Shown: positions 5,525-10,382 of the stretch, in pieces
Numbering within the stretch: position 1 is the stretch's first letter
Layout: every line of letters begins with the position of its first letter
Assembly (NCBI GenBank): GCA_002298885.1
Contig: DBMK01000159.1
Span: forward strand, 6,952-19,772
DNA: 12,821 bases
From: Anaerolineaceae bacterium UBA700
Lineage (GTDB): Bacteria; Chloroflexota; Anaerolineae; Anaerolineales; Anaerolineaceae
Direction: 5' to 3'
Program-made: the position numbers and the translations under genes
Notes under the pieces: model-generated
The model's input: the letters and a program-made list of their open reading frames with translations, nothing else
Told to the model about the DNA's origin: nothing
Database searches by the model: none

Positions 5525-8143
5525 AGAAAACGCCTCAACCTCTTGCATTTGCTCGTCCACCTTGACCAGGTAGTACGGCAGCCAGGCGATGCCGAATAAT
5601 TCCAGGAAGATGTCTTTTTTCTGAGGGACGAGCGGAATTTCGCTGGCGTCGTTGACGGCGTTGGCCCAGCGCTCCTGCGACTCCTGGAGCATGTTCTCTC
5701 GCACCAACTCTATAGCCTGGAGCTGGTCCTGCAGGGTGTCGAGTTCCTCCTGCACCTGGGCCAGGTCGTCCTTGGCCTGCTGCGCCAGGCGGCGCTTGGT
5801 GAGCGAGGTGCTCAGGCTGCGTTTCCGGCGACCCAGCAGGCCGAGGAAAAACTCACCATCCGCGCCCAGCGCTTCCTTCTTGCGCAGGCTGACCTCATTC
5901 TCATGTTTATTTACCTCGGATTCCTCCCGCGCGATCTTCTGGCGCAGCGTCGTGGCCTTCTGGTCATACGTGGCGCTAATCTTGGCGGCTTCGGCCTCGT
6001 AACTGGCGCGCGCCTGCCGGCTGCAAAGCTCGCGGAACTCGCCAGTGGAGGTCTTCGGGCCGGCGAAAACTTTAAGCGTCTGGTTGGCCCGCAGGCGGAC
6101 CGTCCCGCTGCGGTAAACCCAATCCAGGAAGTCGCGCTGCAAGGCGCTCAGCCGGCGGGCATCGGCCAGGGTGTTTGAAAGGGCCGCAAAACGCGAATTA
6201 GGTAGGGGCCGGGATTGGAAGTAGGCCGGGCGATAGGCGCGCCAGGCGTAATCCTCCCACGCCAGCAAACTGCCCGGCAGCTCGGCGACCAGTACCGCCA
6301 CCTGGCGTTGGTACTCAATGGCATAGCGCGGTGCCAGGTAGCGCACCAGCGCCTGGGCGATTAGCGCCGGGCGGTAAAGCAATCCTTCCGCTTCCAGCTC
6401 GGCGCTCAGGCTGATGTTCATGGCCTCGGCCGCCTGGCTCAGTCCCAGGTCCGCGGGGATGAAGTATTCGGCCAGGCCCGCCGGCGGCGCAGGGTGGGTG
6501 GAGGAATAGGTAGGAGCGGACGACGGACCACGGACGGCTGACGATGGACCACGGACCACAGACGACGGGGATTGGCCTTGAATAGACGGCGCAGCCGCAG
6601 TTTGTTGCTGTTTTCCTTGTATCGCATCCTTTGAACTGTCTGTTTTTCCCTGTTCACTGCTAACTGTAAACTGTAAACTGTCGACTTTCCTCTGTTCACT
6701 GTCCACTGTTAACTGTAAACTGTCAACTTTTTCCTGTGAACTGTAAACTATCTTCCTCAGCTCTGGGATTTGGGCGCGGGTCAGGGGGCCGGCCAGGAAA
6801 TTGAGCGTCCAGCGGGACTGAAAGAGCTGTGCAACGGCTTTATTCACGCTGTGGAGCAGAAAGACGCGCTTCTGCAATCCGGAGATCATCCGGTCAGTTT
6901 CGCCCACGTCCATCCCGCCTCCGGCGCTTTGCAGGCCGTCCAGCAGGCGCTGCTTATCCTGGTCCGTCTGCAGCCGGCCGATAAACCACGTGCCGGCGTT
7001 GGAGAGCGCCTTGTAATCCAGATCGACCGGGTTCTGGGTTGCCAGCAGCAGGCCTACGCCGAAGGCGCGTCCCTGCTTGAGCATACGCAGCATGATCGGC
7101 TTGGAGGGCGGGTTGGCCAGGGGCGGCAGGTAGCCCAGGATCTCGTCGAAATAGACCAGGGCGCGCAGCCCGCCAGTGCCGCGTTGGGTGCGCATCCAGG
7201 CCTCCACGGCCGCAAAAAGCAGGGTGGTGAAGAACATGCGCTCGTTGTCGTCCAGGTGCGCCAGGTAGAAGATCGATTGGCGCGGCTTGCCGTCCGGTCC
7301 GTATAGCAGCGCCGGCACGTCCAGCGGCTGCCCTTCCTGCCAGGTCTGGAAGGAGGGCGCCGCCAGGAAATTATTGAGCAACATGGCCAGCTCGAGGCGT
7401 TCCTTCGGCGGATAGAAATTGTCCACCGGAAAGGCGCCCAGACGGTCAAAGGGCGGGTTCTGGGCCTGCAGGATCAGCTCGGTCAGGTCGAGCGGCCTGG
7501 CCTGGCTCCAGGCGGTCTCGACGATGTTGGCGAGCAGGATGTGCTCGCGCGAGCGCAGCGGGTCGATGCCGGTCAGCCCCACCAGCCCGAGCACGGCAGT
7601 GACGATACTGGAGATCTTTTCACGCAAGAGCTCGCGGTTTTCCTCCCAGGGGATGGCCGGCGCTTGAAAAGACGACAGGATGTTCACCGGCTCGCCGGCC
7701 GAGGATCCCGGTGTGTAGACGGTGTAGCGCCCGGAGGCGGTCAAGGCCAGCAGCGCCTCCCGGCCCAGCCCCCATTCGGCCAGGCCGGCCTTCCAGCGAG
7801 CAGCCGTCTCTTCGGCCAGGGCTGGGATGGCCTTGCCCGCCCGCGCCGCCTGGTCGGGGTCCAGCCAGGGCTCAAAATCCTGAGGTTTCAGATCGGGGAA
7901 GTGCAGCAGCAGGTTGGTAAGGTCCCCCTTGGGATCGACGATGATTGCCGGGACCCCGTGTAGGGCGGCTTCCTCGAGCATGGCAATGCACAGCCCGGTC
8001 TTGCCCGAGCCGGTCATCCCCGTAACCACGACATGTGTGGTCAAATTTGCCGGGTCGAACTGCACCCGCTGTTCCATGACCTTCCCCTGCGCCGGATCAA
8101 AATTCTTTCCCAGGTAGAAAAAAGGATTCTGAGTCTGATCCAT
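5513..8143 (-). CDS. HerA/VirB4-like P-loop ATPase with coiled-coil C-terminal half
   Basis: I choose ATG at 8143 (876 residues), preceded by AGAGG at 8148-8152. A GTG at 8191 would add 16 residues but falls inside a palindromic repeat. Walker A is GMTGSGKT at residues 42-49. The DPKGD motif at 70-74, typical of HerA/DUF87 and conjugation-type ATPases, follows. Walker B is LVYFDE with D333/E334, then LLLATQNP (sensor-like) and WFIGRLQTDQDKQRLL. This points to a hexameric RecA-fold motor related to HerA, FtsK or VirB4. Residues about 466-545 are a low-complexity linker made of two DNA repeats. Residues about 713-830 are a charged coiled coil interrupted by FFLGLLGRRKRSLS, followed by a hydrophobic FLELFGIAWLPYYLV stretch near the end. 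No membrane segment is present at the N-terminus. It follows the glycosyltransferase gene by 106 bases. No nuclease (NurA) or secretion partner is near, so the substrate (DNA or protein) is unknown. Confidence 0.85.
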   Translation of the reverse strand: MDQTQNPFFYLGKNFDPAQGKVMEQRVQFDPANLTTHVVVTGMTGSGKTGLCIAMLEEAALHGVPAIIVDPKGDLTNLLLHFPDLKPQDFEPWLDPDQAARAGKAIPALAEETAARWKAGLAEWGLGREALLALTASGRYTVYTPGSSAGEPVNILSSFQAPAIPWEENRELLREKISSIVTAVLGLVGLTGIDPLRSREHILLANIVETAWSQARPLDLTELILQAQNPPFDRLGAFPVDNFYPPKERLELAMLLNNFLAAPSFQTWQEGQPLDVPALLYGPDGKPRQSIFYLAHLDDNERMFFTTLLFAAVEAWMRTQRGTGGLRALVYFDEILGYLPPLANPPSKPIMLRMLKQGRAFGVGLLLATQNPVDLDYKALSNAGTWFIGRLQTDQDKQRLLDGLQSAGGGMDVGETDRMISGLQKRVFLLHSVNKAVAQLFQSRWTLNFLAGPLTRAQIPELRKIVYSSQEKVDSLQLTVDSEQRKVDSLQFTVSSEQGKTDSSKDAIQGKQQQTAAAPSIQGQSPSSVVRGPSSAVRGPSSAPTYSSTHPAPPAGLAEYFIPADLGLSQAAEAMNISLSAELEAEGLLYRPALIAQALVRYLAPRYAIEYQRQVAVLVAELPGSLLAWEDYAWRAYRPAYFQSRPLPNSRFAALSNTLADARRLSALQRDFLDWVYRSGTVRLRANQTLKVFAGPKTSTGEFRELCSRQARASYEAEAAKISATYDQKATTLRQKIAREESEVNKHENEVSLRKKEALGADGEFFLGLLGRRKRSLSTSLTKRRLAQQAKDDLAQVQEELDTLQDQLQAIELVRENMLQESQERWANAVNDASEIPLVPQKKDIFLELFGIAWLPYYLVKVDEQMQEVEAFSADS
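6517..6569 (-). repeat. 21-base direct repeat inside the ATPase gene (linker part 2)
   Basis: GGACCACGGAC occurs at 6525-6535 and again at 6546-6556, a 21-base period, flanked by degenerate copies (GGACGGCTGACGAT, CCACAGACGACGG). Read on the minus strand in frame it gives the heptapeptide RGPSSAV/RGPSSAP, preceded by the related PSSVV. The wording (GTCCGTGGTCC and variants) resembles short repeats often seen between genes in environmental bacteria; that similarity is from memory. Confidence 0.7.
6634..6750 (-). repeat. 42-base direct repeat inside the ATPase gene (linker part 1)
   Basis: This is an AT-richer patch of variants of AACTGT, CACTG and TAAACTGT, with two full copies and a partial copy of a 42-base unit. 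On the minus strand it encodes KVDSLQLTVDSEQR, then KVDSLQFTVSSEQG, then KTDSS. The unit is exactly 14 codons, so the frame is kept. Base composition and codon choice (TTA, AGT, ACA, GTT) differ clearly from the GC-rich flanks, which supports capture of a repeat rather than ordinary gene sequence. Confidence 0.8.
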
Positions 8144-8147
8144 GTAG

Positions 8148-8152
8148 CCTCT
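8148..8152 (-). promoter_or_regulatory. ribosome binding site that decides the ATPase start
   Basis: On the minus strand AGAGG is followed by four bases and then ATG at 8143. The alternative GTG at 8191 has no comparable site and would put palindromic repeat sequence at the N-terminus. MDQTQNPFFYLGKNFDP is therefore the likely N-terminus. Confidence 0.6.
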
Positions 8153-8175
8153 GTTTCTGAATTTTGTGCCAAAAT

Positions 8176-8253
8176 TTAACCACGGAGACACGGTAGAAAC
8201 TGAGAAACCAAGTTTTAAAGTAATCTCCGTGCCCTCCGTGTCTCCGTGGTTAA
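8176..8253. repeat. palindromic intergenic repeat element (78 bases)
   Basis: TTAACCACGGAGACACGG at 8176-8193 is repeated as an exact 18-base reverse complement at 8236-8253, with 42 bases between. A weaker copy of the same theme (CTCCGTGCC, 8225-8233) lies just inside the right arm. Pairing continues weakly outward (AAATT on the left, AATTTA on the right). The element fills most of the gap between the glycosyltransferase and the ATPase, and the glycosyltransferase stop (8250-8252) lies inside its right arm. There is no T-run after the stem, so it is not a classical terminator. It resembles REP/MITE-like dispersed elements of the CCACGGAGACACGG type. Confidence 0.8.
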
Positions 8254-10235
8254 TTTAAAGTATATAACTCATATACCCCTCCAAATTTGACCGGCGCGGG
8301 GAGAGTGGCGACGAAGGCGTTCAGGCTGCGCAGGTCGTCCGCAGGATGGTTGGGGTCGTCGGCGGCGACCAGGAACTCGATCCCCTGGCGGTACAGCAGC
8401 AGGTGTGTGAACCCCTCGGCCCGCCAGGCAGCCAGGATGCGCCCGGCATCGTCATGGTAGGCGGCGCGGGTCTGCTTCCAGCGGTCCATGATGGCATCGC
8501 CGGTACAGCGCGGCTGGCAGTAGAGCGAGCGCGGCTCGTACAGCAGCAGCGCCCGGCTGCCCTGTGGCAGCTCATTAATGGCCTGTATGGCCGGTTGGAA
8601 CCAGCCCAGGTTATCCGCCAGGTAAGCATCTTGTGATTTAAGACCCAACGCCGCCTGGGGCGCGCCGGTTTGGATAGTCTGCAGCCCGGCCTGGAGCAGG
8701 TTGAAACCCACTGCCACCAGGATGAGCACCGCGGCGATGCGCCCCAGGCGGATGCGGGCGACCACAACCCGGCGCAGACCCCAATCTCCGGCGGCCGCCA
8801 GCACGGCAAAAGCCGGGAAGAGGGCCATATAATAACGGGTCTGGATGAGCAGGCCGTTGTACTGGTTGGCCAGGGCCCACACGATAAAACCGGCGCCGGA
8901 AAGAATGGCGGCGTTGCCGATGGCAGCCCGGTCCGGTTCAGCGTGCTCCTTCCAACCCAGCCACGCCAGGGCGCCCAGGGCCAGCAGCAGCGGGCCGGCC
9001 GAATACATGTACCCGTCCGCTTTCTCGAACCCGGCCAGGGTGGCGCGCAGCGGGATGAGCACGAAGTCGAGGGCGTTGCCCCAGGCGCTGACCCGCTGAA
9101 ATATGGAGAACTGGATCTGGCTGGCCGCACTTGAGGTGAAAAAAAACGGGTAAAAGGGATTGCCGGTGCTCAGGCCGTTCTTGACGAACCAGGGCAGGGC
9201 AGCCGCGACCGCGGCTCCCCCGTAGAGCAGGGTAGAAGAGATGAATGCCGCGCGCCGCTTCCAGGCCTGCCAGGCCAGTACGCCCAGCGCCGCGATGGCC
9301 AGCACCCCCGAGGTGTATTTGCAGCCCACCGCAAATCCGGTAAAGATTCCCGCCACGAGCAGCAGCCTGCGTCCGCCGGATTGGCCCCAGGCGTCCAGGC
9401 TGACCAGGGCCCCCAGCCCGAAAAGGAACACCAGCCAATCCACGTAGGCGCTGGAGAGAAGCACCACCGGCGAATACCCTGCCAGCACAGCCGCTGCGCC
9501 TACCCAGGCCGAGCGTCCCCCGAACCGGCCCGAGAGATAGCCCAGCAGGCCCAGCGCCGAGACCAGGCCGAAGCCCCAGCACAGGACTGCGGCAGCCTCA
9601 TTCCCGCCCAGGGCGATTCCCCAGGTATACAGCATCTCGGCGTTCTGGGGCATGCCTGAAAAAACGATCCAGGGCAGGTAGCTCACCCGCGCCGCCTGCA
9701 GGTAGGCCCCGGGCATCACCAGGTGCTCAACCAGCGAGTCGAACGCCAGCGGCGGAGCCAGAGCCATGATCAGGGCGGACAGGAAAACCAGGGACAACAC
9801 CACCGCCAGGGCACGCCCCAGCCTGCCTCCGGAGCGCCAGGCTTCGGCCAGGCCGTCCAGTTGGCGCAGCCAGCGCCGCGCCGGTCGGAACAGGAGGACG
9901 GCCAACACAAGCGGGGTCAGCCAGAGTAGCCAGGCTGGCAGGCCCAGCGTACCGCCGATGACCAGCACGGCCAGGCTGAAGATTCCCAGCCCTAACCCGC
10001 ATTGCAGCGCCAACGCCGCAAGGGCAGGCAGTTCCAGGCCGGGGAGGAGCAGGGTCCCCAGGCCGCCTGCAAGGACCAGCAGCGCCAGAGCCGAAAGGAT
10101 GCGCCAGGCGTCCAGGAGCAGGGCCAGGGCCAGATCGGGGGTCACCGGTTTGTGACCGGCAAAATAAGCCAGGATGATGCCGGTCAGCCAGACCAGGCCG
10201 GCCAAACCAATCCACGCCGCGCGGTTGCGTATCAT
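8250..10235 (-). CDS. GT39-like (GT-C fold) membrane glycosyltransferase
   Basis: The 661-residue protein is strongly hydrophobic, with roughly a dozen membrane segments between residues about 8 and 530, and a soluble C-terminal part (about 540-661). The first large outer loop after AFDSLVEHLVMPGAYL (D166, E170, H171) and the SGMPQNAEMLYTWGIALGG segment (about 193-211) match the layout of ArnT/PMT-like enzymes, which move a sugar from a polyprenyl-phosphate donor to lipid or protein at the outer face of the membrane. The acidic residue in the first loop is the expected catalytic base, but the exact family assignment is by pattern only. The start ATG at 10235 has no Shine-Dalgarno; a TATAAT box just seven bases upstream suggests a leaderless message. 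The final codons and stop are contributed by the repeat element at 8176-8253. The ATPase gene follows on the same strand. Acceptor and donor cannot be told from sequence. Confidence 0.85.
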   Translation of the reverse strand: MIRNRAAWIGLAGLVWLTGIILAYFAGHKPVTPDLALALLLDAWRILSALALLVLAGGLGTLLLPGLELPALAALALQCGLGLGIFSLAVLVIGGTLGLPAWLLWLTPLVLAVLLFRPARRWLRQLDGLAEAWRSGGRLGRALAVVLSLVFLSALIMALAPPLAFDSLVEHLVMPGAYLQAARVSYLPWIVFSGMPQNAEMLYTWGIALGGNEAAAVLCWGFGLVSALGLLGYLSGRFGGRSAWVGAAAVLAGYSPVVLLSSAYVDWLVFLFGLGALVSLDAWGQSGGRRLLLVAGIFTGFAVGCKYTSGVLAIAALGVLAWQAWKRRAAFISSTLLYGGAAVAAALPWFVKNGLSTGNPFYPFFFTSSAASQIQFSIFQRVSAWGNALDFVLIPLRATLAGFEKADGYMYSAGPLLLALGALAWLGWKEHAEPDRAAIGNAAILSGAGFIVWALANQYNGLLIQTRYYMALFPAFAVLAAAGDWGLRRVVVARIRLGRIAAVLILVAVGFNLLQAGLQTIQTGAPQAALGLKSQDAYLADNLGWFQPAIQAINELPQGSRALLLYEPRSLYCQPRCTGDAIMDRWKQTRAAYHDDAGRILAAWRAEGFTHLLLYRQGIEFLVAADDPNHPADDLRSLNAFVATLPAPVKFGGVYELYTLN

Positions 10236-10242
10236 GCTGATG

Positions 10243-10248
10243 ATTATA
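10243..10248 (-). promoter_or_regulatory. -10 box of the glycosyltransferase gene (leaderless)
   Basis: On the minus strand a perfect TATAAT is followed by CATCAGC and the ATG at 10235. With the usual 6-8 bases from -10 box to start site, transcription would begin at or within one or two bases of the start codon. The lack of any Shine-Dalgarno fits. No clear -35 box is seen 17 bases upstream. Confidence 0.55.
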
Positions 10249-10274
10249 GTAAAAATTTATCAATGCGTGTTGCC

Positions 10275-10315
10275 GATGCCAGCCCCACCCAACCCACTCG
10301 AAAAACGCTGGCATC
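10275..10315. promoter_or_regulatory. dyad in the divergent intergenic region
   Basis: GATGCCAGC (10275-10283) and GCTGGCATC (10307-10315) are exact 9-base reverse complements separated by 23 bases. They sit between two divergent -10 boxes. The right arm is followed by ATTTTT, so it could be read as a weak hairpin terminator on the plus strand, but nothing upstream on that strand needs one. An operator shared by both genes is an alternative reading. Confidence 0.4.
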
Positions 10316-10345
10316 ATTTTTGCAACCTGAGCGGAATTACGGATG

Positions 10346-10351
10346 TATAAT
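10346..10351 (+). promoter_or_regulatory. -10 box of the PP2C-like/propeller gene
   Basis: A perfect TATAAT lies 31 bases before the TTG start at 10383. A partial -35 (TTGCAA, 10320-10325) is 20 bases upstream of it, wider than the ideal 17. The leader would be about 25 bases and includes the AGGTG ribosome site. Confidence 0.5.
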
Positions 10352-10370
10352 CATCCCATCAACCACCGAT

Positions 10371-10375
10371 AGGTG
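10371..10375 (+). promoter_or_regulatory. ribosome binding site that selects a TTG start
   Basis: AGGTG lies seven bases before TTG at 10383. The in-frame TGA at 10374-10376 rules out any earlier start, and the next in-frame ATG is near 10560, inside the conserved-looking domain. TTG 10383 is therefore the best start. Confidence 0.6.
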
Positions 10376-10382
10376 ATCCACT

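Noticed and set aside
6517..6750. CRISPR-like array
   Set aside because: The repeats are degenerate, contiguous, with periods of 21 and 42 bases, no unique spacers, and they lie in frame inside a coding region.
8144..8191. N-terminal extension of the ATPase from GTG 8191
   Set aside because: The extra 16 codons include palindromic repeat sequence and lack a ribosome site, while ATG 8143 has AGAGG four bases upstream.
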